A program made the translations under genes and the position numbers. A stretch of 64,000 nucleotides of DNA. Origin: Sphingomonas chungangi. GTDB taxonomy: Bacteria; Pseudomonadota; Alphaproteobacteria; Sphingomonadales; Sphingomonadaceae. Shown piece by piece: positions 43,351 through 52,811 of the stretch; position 1 is the stretch's first letter; each line of letters opens with the position of its first letter. Location: assembly GCF_013778325.1 (NCBI RefSeq), contig NZ_JACEIB010000003.1, forward strand, positions 434,001 to 498,000, given 5' to 3'. The notes under the pieces are model-generated. The model ran no database searches. It saw only the letters and a program-made list of their open reading frames with translations, and was not told where the DNA came from.

Positions 43351-44444
43351 CCGATCAAGGACAGCACGATCTCCGTATCCTGCCCGGCGCGACGGGGCGG
43401 GCGGGGTGGCAGAGGTGGCGTCGCCGAAAGGCGGGGCGCGGGCGCCGGCTGAATCTGGCCGTTGGTCTCGGTCAGCGTGCCGCGTGCGGCGATGTGCGGA
43501 TGACCCGGCGCCTCGTCCAGCGTCATCACCGGCGCGAAGCAGGCGTCGTGGCCCTCGAACGCTGTGCACCATTCGTCCCGGGCGCGAGTCGCGATGACGG
43601 CGGCGATCTTCTCGCGCAGCGCGGGCCAGCGCGCCCTATCCATCTGTTCGTCGAACGCCTGATCTTCGGCGAGGCCGAGGATTCGGCGCAACGCCACGTA
43701 GAATTGCGGCTCGATCGCGCCGATCGTGACGTAGCGCCCGTCGGCACAGGCGAATGTGTCGTAGAAATGCGCGCCGCCGTCGAGCAGATTGGCGCCGGCC
43801 GGCCCATTCCACATGCCGGCCGCCTTCATCTGCCACACCATGCCCGACAGCAAGGCGGAGCCGTCGACCATCGCGGCATCGACTACCTGCCCCGACGCCC
43901 CGCGCGCAACCGCGAGCAGTGCCGTCACCATGCCGAACGCCAGCAGCATTCCGCCGCCGCCGAAATCCCCCGTATAGTTGACCGGCACCACCGGCCGCTC
44001 GCCGGGGCGCCCGACCGTGCTCAGCACGCCGTTGATCGCGACATAGTTGATGTCATGTCCGGCGCTTTGCGCGAGCGGGCCATCCTGGCCCCACCCCGTC
44101 ATCCTGCCATAGACGAGGCGGGGATTCTCGGTGATCAGCGTGTCGGGGCCAAGCCCCAGCCGCTCCATCACGCCGGGGCGGAAGCCCTCGATCAGCCCGT
44201 CGGCGCTCCCGACCAGATCGCGGACGATCGCCAGCCCGTCGGCCGATTTCATGTCGATCGCGATCGTCCTGCGCGATCGCGCCAGCACATCGAAGCGATC
44301 GAAGTCGCCGAAGCTTTCCTGCGCGCCGGGGCGCCCGACCCGGATCACTTCCGCGCCATGATCGGCCAGCATCATGCCGGCAAAAGGGCCGGGGCCGATG
44401 CCCAGGAACTCGACGATCCTCAAGCCCGCCAGCGCACCAGCCAT
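43299..44444 (-). CDS. Alpha-methylacyl-CoA racemase (CaiB/BaiF family III)
   Basis: This 381-residue family III protein keeps the racemase triad: His130 (AGHDINYVA), Asp160 (NYTGDFGGGGM) and Glu245 (GAIEPQFYV). The spacing is the same as His126/Asp156/Glu241 of the mycobacterial enzyme. It interconverts the 2R and 2S epimers of 2-methyl-branched acyl-CoA so that dehydrogenases of one stereochemistry can proceed. Its presence implies a methyl-branched chain, as in isoprenoids or sterol side chains. Start at 44444. It follows the nitronate-monooxygenase-like gene by 10 bp. Its 3' end overlaps the acyl-CoA ligase. Confidence 0.92.
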   Translation of the reverse strand: MAGALAGLRIVEFLGIGPGPFAGMMLADHGAEVIRVGRPGAQESFGDFDRFDVLARSRRTIAIDMKSADGLAIVRDLVGSADGLIEGFRPGVMERLGLGPDTLITENPRLVYGRMTGWGQDGPLAQSAGHDINYVAINGVLSTVGRPGERPVVPVNYTGDFGGGGMLLAFGMVTALLAVARGASGQVVDAAMVDGSALLSGMVWQMKAAGMWNGPAGANLLDGGAHFYDTFACADGRYVTIGAIEPQFYVALRRILGLAEDQAFDEQMDRARWPALREKIAAVIATRARDEWCTAFEGHDACFAPVMTLDEAPGHPHIAARGTLTETNGQIQPAPAPRLSATPPLPPRPPRRAGQDTEIVLSLIGYSAERIAALRASGVIA

Positions 44445-44454
44445 GGATCGGCCC

Positions 44455-45483
<1,029 letters not shown>

Positions 45484-45549
45484 CTACCCATGCCCGCAAT
45501 CCCATGCCATTGGCAACGGCCAAGTTGCGAGCCGCTGCGGAGGACGGGC

Positions 45550-46335
45550 ATGGAGTACGAGCATATCCTGTTCACGATCGAGGACGGCGTCGCGACACTG
45601 ACGATCAACCGGCCCGACAAACTCAACGCGCTCTCTCAGCGCTCACTCGCCGAGATGCTCGACGCGATCGACGAGGCGCGGGACACTGGCGCCCGGGCGC
45701 TGCTCATCACGGGGGCAGGGCGCGCTTTCTGCTCGGGCGCGGATCTGGCACCGGGCGCGCAGGGTCAGCGCAGACGAAGCGACGCCGGTGCGGGGCTTGA
45801 GGAGGGCTTCAACCCACTGCTCGAACGCATCGTGCGCCTGCCGATCCCCGTGGTTGCGGCGGTGAACGGGGCGGCGGCAGGCGGCGGCTGCGGGCTGGCG
45901 CTGTGCGCGGACATCGTGATCGCGGCGCGATCGGCCTATTTCCTCCAGCCCTTCATGAACATCGGCCTGGTGCCCGATTTCGGCGCGACTTGGCTGCTGC
46001 CGCGCCTCGCCGGCAAGGCGCGGGCGACCGCCATGATGATGCTCGGCGACCGTATTCCGGCCGAGACGGCGGTCGACTGGGGGCTGATCTACAGGATGGT
46101 CGAGAACGAGGCGTTGGAGGCGGAGGCTGCCGCGCTCGCCGCGCGGCTGGCGGCCGGGCCAACCGTCGCGCTCGGCCTCGCGAAGCAGGGGATAGCCGCG
46201 GCGATGACCCAGTCGTTGTCCGAGACGATCGCGATGGAGCGGGTCAACCAGCGCGCGGCGGGCCGCACCGCCGATCACGCCGAGGGCGTCGCCGCCTTTC
46301 TGGAGAAGCGCAAGCCGGCGTTCCGGGGGCGCTGA
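45550..46335 (+). CDS. Enoyl-CoA hydratase/isomerase family protein
   Basis: This 261-residue crotonase has FCSGADLAPGAQ, NGAAAGGGCGLALCADIVIAARS, YFLQPFMNIGLVPDFGATWLLPRLAGKARATAMMMLGDRIPAE and a C-terminal GVAAFLEKRKPAFRGR. The P-D-F-G text replaces the usual P-E/P-G-G-G block, as in PaaG-type isomerases. Start at 45550 with GGAGGACGGGC upstream; a longer open frame from 45490 is not family-like. It is convergent with the SDR at 46339. Confidence 0.92.
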   Translation: MEYEHILFTIEDGVATLTINRPDKLNALSQRSLAEMLDAIDEARDTGARALLITGAGRAFCSGADLAPGAQGQRRRSDAGAGLEEGFNPLLERIVRLPIPVVAAVNGAAAGGGCGLALCADIVIAARSAYFLQPFMNIGLVPDFGATWLLPRLAGKARATAMMMLGDRIPAETAVDWGLIYRMVENEALEAEAAALAARLAAGPTVALGLAKQGIAAAMTQSLSETIAMERVNQRAAGRTADHAEGVAAFLEKRKPAFRGR

Positions 46336-46338
46336 ATC

Positions 46339-47127
46339 TCACGTCTTGTCGATGCGCACGACCGAGCCGGCAGTGAGGCCCGAGGCACCGTCGCAATCGA
46401 CGATCGTGCCGCTGATATAGCCCGCCGCATCAGATGCGAGGAACACCGCCAAATTGGCGATGTCGCGCTTGGTACCGTAATCGCGCATCGGGATCGTGGC
46501 CTTGTAGGCAGCCTCCCATTCCGGGGTCGGGGCGAGGCGGCGCATCCCTTCGGTGTCGGCGATCGGGCCGGGCGCGATGCCGTTCACCCGGATACCTTCC
46601 GGCCCCCATTCGAGCGCCAGGCACTTGGTGACCATGTTGACGCCCGCCTTGGCGGCGCAGGCGTGGATCTGGTTGGCGATCGGGGTGACCGCCTGTGCAG
46701 CCGTGATCGCGATCAGCGAGGCGCCGGGCTTCTTCAGATATTCGTAGCTCGCCCGGAAGACGTTGAAGGTGCCGAGCAGATCGATGTCCACCACCGTCTT
46801 GAAGCCGTTGGCGGAGAGCTTCGCGGCGGGAGCGAGGAAGTTCCCCGCCGCGCCGGACAGCACGATGTCGATCGGGCCATCAGCCTCGTGCGTGCGCTTC
46901 AGCGCGTCCTCGACCGCGTCATAGTCCCGCACGTCGGCAGCGAAACCGCTCGCCTCGTACCCGGCCTCGCGCAGCCCTGCGACGGCGACATCGATCTTGT
47001 CCCGCGACCGGCTGAGCAGCACGACGCGCGCGCCGGCCTCCGCGAAGCCGAAGGCGACGCCAAGATTGATCCCGCTCGATCCGCCGGCGACGAACGCCGT
47101 CTTTCCCGCAAGCACGCCGTCCGCCAT
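46339..47127 (-). CDS. 2,4-dienoyl-CoA-reductase-like SDR (DECR type)
   Basis: The 262-residue SDR has GGSSGINLGVAFGFAEAGARV. The block GAAGNFLAPAAKLSANGFKTVVDIDLLGTFNV and the catalytic segment IHACAAKAG (His155, Lys160 in place of Tyr-X3-Lys) are characteristic of mitochondrial/peroxisomal-type 2,4-dienoyl-CoA reductases. LEWGPEGIRVNGIAPGPIADTEGMRRL is also typical. It would reduce dienoyl-CoA with NADPH so that chains with double bonds at even positions can re-enter beta-oxidation. AGGAGAGATC precedes the ATG. It follows a crotonase gene on the same strand by 26 bp. Confidence 0.88.
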   Translation of the reverse strand: MADGVLAGKTAFVAGGSSGINLGVAFGFAEAGARVVLLSRSRDKIDVAVAGLREAGYEASGFAADVRDYDAVEDALKRTHEADGPIDIVLSGAAGNFLAPAAKLSANGFKTVVDIDLLGTFNVFRASYEYLKKPGASLIAITAAQAVTPIANQIHACAAKAGVNMVTKCLALEWGPEGIRVNGIAPGPIADTEGMRRLAPTPEWEAAYKATIPMRDYGTKRDIANLAVFLASDAAGYISGTIVDCDGASGLTAGSVVRIDKT

Positions 47128-47153
47128 GATCTCTCCTCGTTATTCGCCGCCGG

Positions 47154-48047
47154 TCAGGACCAGGCCGGCTCGTCCCACCAGGGATAGACTTCCGGCATAT
47201 CCGAGCCGACGCGCTCGGGATAGGCGGGGGTGCGCTTCTCGAGGAAGCTGGTGACGCCCTCCGCCGCATCGGCGCCACGGCCCCGCGCGAAGACGACGCG
47301 GCTGTCGACCTTGTGCGCCTCCATCGGATGGGCAAGGCCGAGCCCGCGCCACAACATCTGACGGGTAAGCGCGACCGAAACGGGCGCAGTGTTGTCGGCG
47401 ATCTCCCGCGCAATGGCACGGGCTGCCGGCAGCAACTCCTCGGGTGCGTGGAGCGAGCGGATCAAGCCTGCGTCCCGCGCTTCCTCGGACGGGAAGATCC
47501 GGCCCGTCGCGCACCATTCCATCGCCCGGCTGATGCCGACGAGGCGCGGCAGGAACCAGCTGCTCGCCGCCTCTGGCACGATGCCGCGCCGGGTGAAGAC
47601 GAAGCCCATCTTGGCGCCGGGCACGGCCAAGCGGATGTCCATCGGCAGCGTCATCGTCATGCCGATGCCAGCAGCCGGGCCGTTGATCGCGGCGATCACC
47701 GGCTTCAGGCTGTTGAATATGCGCAGCGTCACGAGGCCGCCGGTGTCGCGCACCTGATCGTGCGCCCAGTCGATCGATCCGTCTGCGCGAACCGGGCCGG
47801 TGTCGCCGAGCTCTGCGTAATTGAATGTGTCGGCGCCCGCGGCAAGATCGGCACCTGCGCAGAAGCCGCGACCCTCGCCCGTCACGATCACGGCGCGCAC
47901 CGCATCGTCCGCGTCGGTCTGGTCGAAGGCGGCGATCAGCTCGCGCGACATCTCGACGGTGAAGGCGTTGAGGCTATCAGGCCGGTTCAGCGTGATGGTC
48001 GCGATCTGGTCGGCGATCTCGACGCGGATGGTTTCGTAGTCGGCCAC
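47154..48047 (-). CDS. Enoyl-CoA hydratase/isomerase family protein
   Basis: This 297-residue crotonase is longer than its neighbours. It has FCAGADLAAGADTFNYAE and a 25-residue insertion, NGPAAGIGMTMTLPMDIRLAVPG, MGFVFTRRGIVPEAASSWFLPRLVG (Glu in V-P-E-A) and WCATGRIFPSEEA, ending with an extended PEVYPWWDEPAW tail. The start is a GTG at 48047 after AGGGGA. A TAATTGATCGATTA palindrome begins 11 bp upstream. It is the first gene of the pair with the dienoyl-CoA-reductase-like SDR. Confidence 0.9.
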   Translation of the reverse strand: MADYETIRVEIADQIATITLNRPDSLNAFTVEMSRELIAAFDQTDADDAVRAVIVTGEGRGFCAGADLAAGADTFNYAELGDTGPVRADGSIDWAHDQVRDTGGLVTLRIFNSLKPVIAAINGPAAGIGMTMTLPMDIRLAVPGAKMGFVFTRRGIVPEAASSWFLPRLVGISRAMEWCATGRIFPSEEARDAGLIRSLHAPEELLPAARAIAREIADNTAPVSVALTRQMLWRGLGLAHPMEAHKVDSRVVFARGRGADAAEGVTSFLEKRTPAYPERVGSDMPEVYPWWDEPAWS

Positions 48048-48057
48048 AATGGTCCCC

Positions 48058-48071
48058 TAATTGATCGATTA
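48058..48071. promoter_or_regulatory. TAATCGATCGATTA-type operator, site 3
   Basis: TAATTGATCGATTA differs from the perfect palindrome at one base. A further ATCGATCGAAA half begins at 48079. It lies just before the GTG start at 48047. Confidence 0.6.
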
Positions 48072-48111
48072 AGTGACTATCGATCGAAAAGAGGATTGTC
48101 GAGCGGGATCG

Positions 48112-49296
48112 TCACTCCGCGTCGATCTGCTCCAGCGTGCGGCGATGCCCGCGCGCATCGTAGGGGCGCAGGCGGTCGAACGCGCCCTCGCGCACCCGGT
48201 CCGCCCAATCGGGATTGGCGATCAGCGCCCGCCCGACGCCGATCAGATCGACCTCGCCCCGCTCGACCATCGCGGCGGCGACCGCGACATTGTCTGTCGC
48301 GATCGCGCTGCCCGGGGTCCGGCCGCCCGGTGTGAACGGGCTTTCGAGGCCGACCGATCCAACCGTCATCGCCGCCTTGCCGGTGAGCGCCTTCGCCCAG
48401 CCGGCGAGATTGAGCGGGCTACCCTCGAACTCGGGCTGCCAGAAGCGGCGGGTCGACGCGTCGAAGATGTCCACACCGGCCTCCGCCAGCGGGCCGAGGA
48501 TGCGTTCCAGCTCAGCGGGCGTTTCGGCGAGCCGCGCGCCGTAATCGTGGCTTTTCCACTGCGAGAAGCGGAACATGATCGCAAAATCAGGCCCTACCGC
48601 CGCGCGAACCGCCGCGATCAGCTCGGCGCCGAACCGCACGCGGTTTCCGATGTCGCCGCCGTAGCGGTCTTCGCGCAGGTTGGATCGCGCCCAGAGGAAT
48701 TGGTCAATCAGATAACCGTGCGCGCCGTGGATCGCGACGCCGTCGCAGCCAATCGCCTTGGCGGCCCGTGCGGCATCGGCGAAGGCGGCAATCACGGCCT
48801 CGATATCGGCATCCGTCATCGGCTCCGGCTTCAGATGGGCGTGATCGTGCGGCGGTGCGGCGTTGGATCCGGCGGACGCCGAAAGCTCGGCCTCGCTCAG
48901 ATCCGAGGCGGAAACGCTGGGGACGTCCGGATTCGAGACGAGATTGCGGCGACGCGAGGAGCCGGTGTGCCAGAGCTGGGGCACGAACGCGCCGCCGGCC
49001 GCATGGATGGCGGCGACGACCGAACGCCAGCGTTCCAAAGCGGCGTCGCCGTAGAAATGCGGCACTGTGGACGAAAAATGCGAGACCGGATGGCCGATCA
49101 CCGTGCCTTCGCTGACGATCAGCCCGGTGCCACCCGCCGCGCGGCGGGCATAATAAGCGTCCACCTCGCCGGCGAGTACGCCGTCCGGCGCGAACATTCG
49201 CGTCATCGGGGCCATCACGGTGCGGTTGCGCAAGCGGAGCGACTTGCAGGCGAAGGGCTGAAAAAGGGCTTCGAGATCGGGCTGTCGAATCGTCAT
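48112..49296 (-). CDS. NADH:flavin oxidoreductase (old yellow enzyme family)
   Basis: This 394-residue OYE-family TIM barrel has LRNRTVMAPMTRMFAPDG, QLWHTG, the active-site GCDGVAIHGAHGYLIDQFLWARSNLREDRYGGDIGNRVRF and a phosphate-binding end IGVGRALIANPDWADRV. It reduces activated C=C bonds of enones, or enoyl-CoA-like compounds in the 2,4-dienoyl-CoA reductase group; no C-terminal iron-sulphur or second flavin domain is present. Start at 49296 (second of two ATGs; 49299 possible). It is divergent from a crotonase gene across a CGATCGAT palindrome. Confidence 0.92.
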   Translation of the reverse strand: MTIRQPDLEALFQPFACKSLRLRNRTVMAPMTRMFAPDGVLAGEVDAYYARRAAGGTGLIVSEGTVIGHPVSHFSSTVPHFYGDAALERWRSVVAAIHAAGGAFVPQLWHTGSSRRRNLVSNPDVPSVSASDLSEAELSASAGSNAAPPHDHAHLKPEPMTDADIEAVIAAFADAARAAKAIGCDGVAIHGAHGYLIDQFLWARSNLREDRYGGDIGNRVRFGAELIAAVRAAVGPDFAIMFRFSQWKSHDYGARLAETPAELERILGPLAEAGVDIFDASTRRFWQPEFEGSPLNLAGWAKALTGKAAMTVGSVGLESPFTPGGRTPGSAIATDNVAVAAAMVERGEVDLIGVGRALIANPDWADRVREGAFDRLRPYDARGHRRTLEQIDAE

Positions 49297-49360
49297 CATG
49301 TCCCTTTCCGCGTCGCGGCGCTTGTCACCGGACCCCTCTATGGGCAAAGCGGACACGTAA

Positions 49361-49379
49361 TTTCAACGATCGATTGAAA
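49361..49379. promoter_or_regulatory. TAATCGATCGATTA-related operator, site 4
   Basis: TTTCAACGATCGATTGAAA has a CGATCGATT core shared with the other sites and TTTCAA/TTGAAA flanks. It lies in the gap between the OYE gene and the crotonase at 49393. Confidence 0.5.
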
Positions 49380-49392
49380 TGGGGCGTGCGCA

Positions 49393-50172
49393 GTGAATGA
49401 TCTCGTCATCGTCGAACGGCAGGGCGCGGTCGCGCTGGTGACACTCAACCGGCCGGAGGCGATGAACGCGCTGTCGCGGGCGCTGCGCGCCGCGCTCCAC
49501 GATGCGATCCGTGGGCTCGACGCCGATCCCGGGGTTCGCGCGATCGTGCTGACCGGAGCGGGCGAGCGGGCGTTCACCGCCGGCCTCGATCTCAAGGAAC
49601 TGAGCACCGCCGACGGCATGCTTGCGAGCATCGACGAGACGGGGGCTGCGACAGACCCCGTGCGCGCCGTTTCGGGATGCCGCAAGCCCGTGATCGCGGC
49701 GGTCAACGGAGTCGCGATCACGGGCGGTTTCGAACTGGCACTGGCCTGCGACCTGATCATCGCGTCCACCTCGGCGCGCTTCGCCGATACCCATGTGCGG
49801 GTGGGCGTGATTCCCGGCTGGGGCCTTTCCCAACGGCTGTCGCGCGCGATCGGGATCGGGCGAGCGAAGCTGCTCTCGCTGACCGGCAACTTTCTCGATG
49901 CCGAAACGGCGGAGCGCTGGGGACTGGTCGCTATGGTGGTCCCGCCGGATCGGCTTCGCGAGGTCGCGATCAGCCTCGCGCAGGACATGGCGAGTGCGCC
50001 CGAGGATATGGTGCAAGGCTATAAGAGACTGATCGACGACGGTTTCGCGCTCGATTTCGGTGCGGCCATGGCGCTGGAGCATCAGCGATCCTCGGCCGCC
50101 AACGCGACCCTGGATGCCGCATCGATCGAGGCTCGCCGGTCCGCCGTGCAGACGAGGGGACGGGCACAGTAA
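49393..50172 (+). CDS. Enoyl-CoA hydratase/isomerase family protein
   Basis: This 259-residue crotonase has AFTAGLDLKEL (first segment with Phe-Thr in place of Cys), NGVAITGGFELALACDLIIAS, and ADTHVRVGVIPGWGLSQRLSRAIGIGRAKLLSLTG. The first catalytic Glu position is His (T-H-V), as in the protein at 8830, and the second is Lys-Leu. It is probably an isomerase or non-hydratase member. The start is a GTG at 49393 with only a weak upstream site. It converges with the nitroreductase. Confidence 0.9.
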   Translation: MNDLVIVERQGAVALVTLNRPEAMNALSRALRAALHDAIRGLDADPGVRAIVLTGAGERAFTAGLDLKELSTADGMLASIDETGAATDPVRAVSGCRKPVIAAVNGVAITGGFELALACDLIIASTSARFADTHVRVGVIPGWGLSQRLSRAIGIGRAKLLSLTGNFLDAETAERWGLVAMVVPPDRLREVAISLAQDMASAPEDMVQGYKRLIDDGFALDFGAAMALEHQRSSAANATLDAASIEARRSAVQTRGRAQ

Positions 50173-50211
50173 CCTAGGGAAGGCCCTGCATCGAAGGCGC
50201 CTTGCCCATTC

Positions 50212-50916
50212 CTAGTCGTGCCGGACGAGCAACTCCGCCAGCGGTGCCCGGCGGGTGATCGCGTTGCAAGAGGGATGCGCCTCGTCCGCCCGGCCGAAGC
50301 TGATCCCGAACAGGCAGATGAGATCGTCCGCGATGCCGAGCTCGCGCTTCAGCGCGCCCGCGAACAGACCGATCGCAGCTTGCGGACAACTCGCCAGGCC
50401 ATGCGCGGTCAGCGCCAGCATCAGCGTCTGCGCATACATTCCGATATCGGCGGCCTCACGCATTCCGAAGACGCGCGGCATGAAGATGAAGGCGGCGTGA
50501 GGTGCGTCGAACAGATCGAAATTGCGCATCGTCGAGGCCTGTCGCGCCGCCTCGTCGTCGCGCCCGACGCCCGTCGCCTCGAACAACGCCACCGCCGCGC
50601 CGATCCTGCGCGCCTTGTAGGCGCCAGCATAAGCTGTCGTCACCGGCACGTCGGGATCGAAGCGCTTCGCCTCCGCTTCTGCGCGCAGCATGGCGCGGAT
50701 GCGCGCCAGCGAGGCGCCCGAGACGAGATGCGTGATCCAAGGCTGCGCATTGCAGTTGGAGGGCGCCTGTCCAGCGATCGTGAAGATGCGCTCGATCAAA
50801 GCATCGGGCACGGGATCGGGCCGGAAGCCGCGCACCGAGCGACGTTCCGCGACGATCTTGGCGAACGCCGCGGCCGGTTCCAGGAATAGGGGTGGTGGGT
50901 CGGCGCTGGCTGTCAT
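50212..50916 (-). CDS. Nitroreductase-family FMN protein
   Basis: The 234-residue protein has the nitroreductase-fold start RRSVRGFRPDPVPDALIERIFTIAGQAPSNCNAQPW (about 25-60) and a middle AADIGMYAQTLMLALTAHGLASCPQAAIG, where FMN phosphate and the dimer contact lie. Such enzymes reduce nitro groups, quinones or conjugated enals with NAD(P)H. Its start (50916) is divergent from the Rieske oxygenase unit beginning near 51027. The substrate is unknown. Confidence 0.92.
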   Translation of the reverse strand: MTASADPPPLFLEPAAAFAKIVAERRSVRGFRPDPVPDALIERIFTIAGQAPSNCNAQPWITHLVSGASLARIRAMLRAEAEAKRFDPDVPVTTAYAGAYKARRIGAAVALFEATGVGRDDEAARQASTMRNFDLFDAPHAAFIFMPRVFGMREAADIGMYAQTLMLALTAHGLASCPQAAIGLFAGALKRELGIADDLICLFGISFGRADEAHPSCNAITRRAPLAELLVRHD

Positions 50917-50960
50917 GATCGTCTGCTCCGTCGATGGCCGCGCGCAATGGATCGGCCAGA

Positions 50961-50988
50961 TTGACCCTATGAACAGTTGTCATATAAT
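50961..50988 (+). promoter_or_regulatory. Sigma-70-type promoter for the Rieske/TetR unit
   Basis: TTGACC (50961-50966) and TATAAT (50983-50988) are separated by 16 bp. This is the best-matching -35/-10 pair I found in the window. It is 39 bp upstream of the Rieske start at 51027. Confidence 0.6.
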
Positions 50989-51002
50989 GTATTTTGTCAA
51001 CT
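50975..51002. promoter_or_regulatory. Candidate operator overlapping the -10 element
   Basis: AGTTGTCA (50975-50982) and TGTCAACT (50995-51002) form an 8-bp dyad with one mismatch, spanning the -10 box. Repressor binding here would block the promoter. The TetR gene two places downstream in the same unit is the obvious candidate. It resembles the TTGAC...GTCAA site at 2759-2784. Confidence 0.5.
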
Positions 51003-51026
51003 CATCGTCGGTTCGGGGCCATCGTC

Positions 51027-52178
51027 ATGGCGAATGTCAGCATCGAGATTTACGAGCGGATGCTCGATCATATCCGCGCGGGCACTACCGATCTGGCGGA
51101 CACGATGCTCGCCGTGCCGGCGGCGCATTTCAGCAGCGAGGCGCATGCGGCGCACGAGCGAGCGCTGTTCCGGCGCCAACCCCTGGTCGTCGCCTGCGCA
51201 TCAGAGCTTCCCGAGCCAGGCAGTTTCGTGACGCGCACGGTGATGGGCACTGCGTTGCTGGTTGTTCGCCAGGCGGATGGCAGAGTGGAGGTGTTCCTGA
51301 ATATGTGCCGCCATCGCGGCGGCAAGGTGGAAATGGCGGAAACGGGCAGGAAGCGTTTCTTCGTCTGCGGCTATCACGGCTGGTCCTACGAGCGTGAAGG
51401 CGGCCTGCGGGGCATTCCTTTCGAGGCCTCCTACGGTGCCATCGATCGGGCCTGCACCAGCCTGATCAAGGTCGCCTCGGAAGAGCGGCACGGCCTGATC
51501 TGGGTGGATCTGTCGAGCCGCGACGGGATCGATCTCGCCGGCTTCCTCGGCGCCGAAGCCGATCGCGAGCTCGCCACCTTCGGAATCGGTGACATGGAGA
51601 TTCTGTTCGAGCGGCGATACGACATTCCCGCCAACTGGAAGCTGGTGATGGATGGTGCTTATGACGTGCTGCACCCCCAGTTTCTGCATCCGACCGGGGT
51701 CGGGAAACTGGTCGAATCCAATGTCGGCGTCTGGAAGGATTATGGCCGGCACGGGCAGCTCTTCACCGCACGTCGCCGGCTGGCCGAGATCGTGCGCAGC
51801 GGCGCCTCGCCGGAGGTCGCCTGGCGCTATTTCGCGAGCGTGCTGGTGCTGTACCCCAATGCGCTGGTGATCCCGGCGCCCGACCATTACGAATTCTGGA
51901 CGGTGTGGCCGTCCATGACGTCTCCGTCCGAATGCCATGTCCACATCCGCTTCCTGCTCCGCCCCGAGACGGCGACGGAAGAGGTGAAGGCGCGTGTCGG
52001 CCGCAGCCTCGCGATTCTGGAGGAGGCGGCGATCAACGAGGACTGGCCGATGGAAGAGACTATCCAGGCCAATGCCGGCACCAGCCCGGAAGTCGATTTC
52101 CTTTACGGACGCAGCGAGGTTTCCTGTCAGCATCTCCATCACCAGTTGCGTCGGGATCTTGCGGGTCTCGACGTCTGA
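51027..52178 (+). CDS. Rieske ring-hydroxylating oxygenase, large subunit
   Basis: This 383-residue complete alpha subunit has Cys94-X-His96 (MCRHRGGKVE) and Cys114-X2-His117 (CGYHGWSYE), with NWKLVMDGAYDVLHPQFLH carrying Asp213, His216 and His221. It is a clear paralogue of the protein at 14304-15473, sharing the same catalytic block and the KDYGRHGQLF and LVLYPNALVI(P)AP segments. It has no beta subunit. Start at 51027 (weak upstream site); a TTG at 50994 lies within the promoter and is unlikely. The TetR gene starts one base inside its stop codon. Confidence 0.94.
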   Translation: MANVSIEIYERMLDHIRAGTTDLADTMLAVPAAHFSSEAHAAHERALFRRQPLVVACASELPEPGSFVTRTVMGTALLVVRQADGRVEVFLNMCRHRGGKVEMAETGRKRFFVCGYHGWSYEREGGLRGIPFEASYGAIDRACTSLIKVASEERHGLIWVDLSSRDGIDLAGFLGAEADRELATFGIGDMEILFERRYDIPANWKLVMDGAYDVLHPQFLHPTGVGKLVESNVGVWKDYGRHGQLFTARRRLAEIVRSGASPEVAWRYFASVLVLYPNALVIPAPDHYEFWTVWPSMTSPSECHVHIRFLLRPETATEEVKARVGRSLAILEEAAINEDWPMEETIQANAGTSPEVDFLYGRSEVSCQHLHHQLRRDLAGLDV

Positions 52179-52798
52179 TGGACATGCTTTTGGAAACGGA
52201 TCGGTCAACGGCTGAGCCGGGATCGACCGAGGACGCGATCCTCGCCGCGGCGCGGCGCTGCTTTGCGCGCTACGGCATCCGCAAGAGCGCAGTCGAGGAT
52301 ATCGCCGGGGAGGCCGGCCTGTCCCGCACCACGATCTACAAGCATTTCTCCGGCAAGCAGGAGATCGTCGATCGGATTAGCCTGGCCGAGATGGACAAGG
52401 TGCACGAGGCGTTGCGCGCGCGGATGCGTCCACAGACGAGCTTTGCCGATACGGTAACGGAGGCGGTGCTGGTTTCGGTGCAGGTCGCCAACGAAAATCC
52501 CTATGCCCGCCGCTTCGTGCAGGAGCTGGAATTGTCGGCCCGGTCCCATGCGCCATCGAGCCCCTTCCAGATCGGTGCGCGGGAACGCTGGCACTCGCTG
52601 CTGACCCGCGCCGCCGGCAGCGGCGAGCTTGCCAGCGACATCGATTTCGATCGGATCGTGTCGTGGCTGTCGCTCTCGCAGATGATGCTGCTGGCCACGA
52701 TCGAGCAGCTCGGGATCGACGAGGCGCAGCTGCGCCAGTTCATCCGGCGCTTCGTGGTCGAGCCTCTGCTCGCGACGCGCGGCCAGCCCGTCCCCTGA
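52178..52798 (+). CDS. TetR-family regulator
   Basis: This 206-residue regulator has the helix-turn-helix AILAAARRCFARYGIRKSAVEDIAGEAGLSRTTIYKHFSGKQEIV at about residues 19-63 and an all-helical ligand domain. The ATG shares its first base with the last base of the Rieske stop (TGATG), so it is translationally coupled to the enzyme it probably controls. The arrangement enzyme-TetR-CoA-transferase on one transcript allows feedback. The ligand is unknown. Confidence 0.92.
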   Translation: MDMLLETDRSTAEPGSTEDAILAAARRCFARYGIRKSAVEDIAGEAGLSRTTIYKHFSGKQEIVDRISLAEMDKVHEALRARMRPQTSFADTVTEAVLVSVQVANENPYARRFVQELELSARSHAPSSPFQIGARERWHSLLTRAAGSGELASDIDFDRIVSWLSLSQMMLLATIEQLGIDEAQLRQFIRRFVVEPLLATRGQPVP

Positions 52799-52811
52799 TC
52801 CGGATATCCCG

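Noticed and set aside
50173-50211. AAGGCGCCTT palindrome between convergent crotonase and nitroreductase genes
   Set aside because: A 10-bp self-complementary word without loop or T-run is not a convincing terminator.
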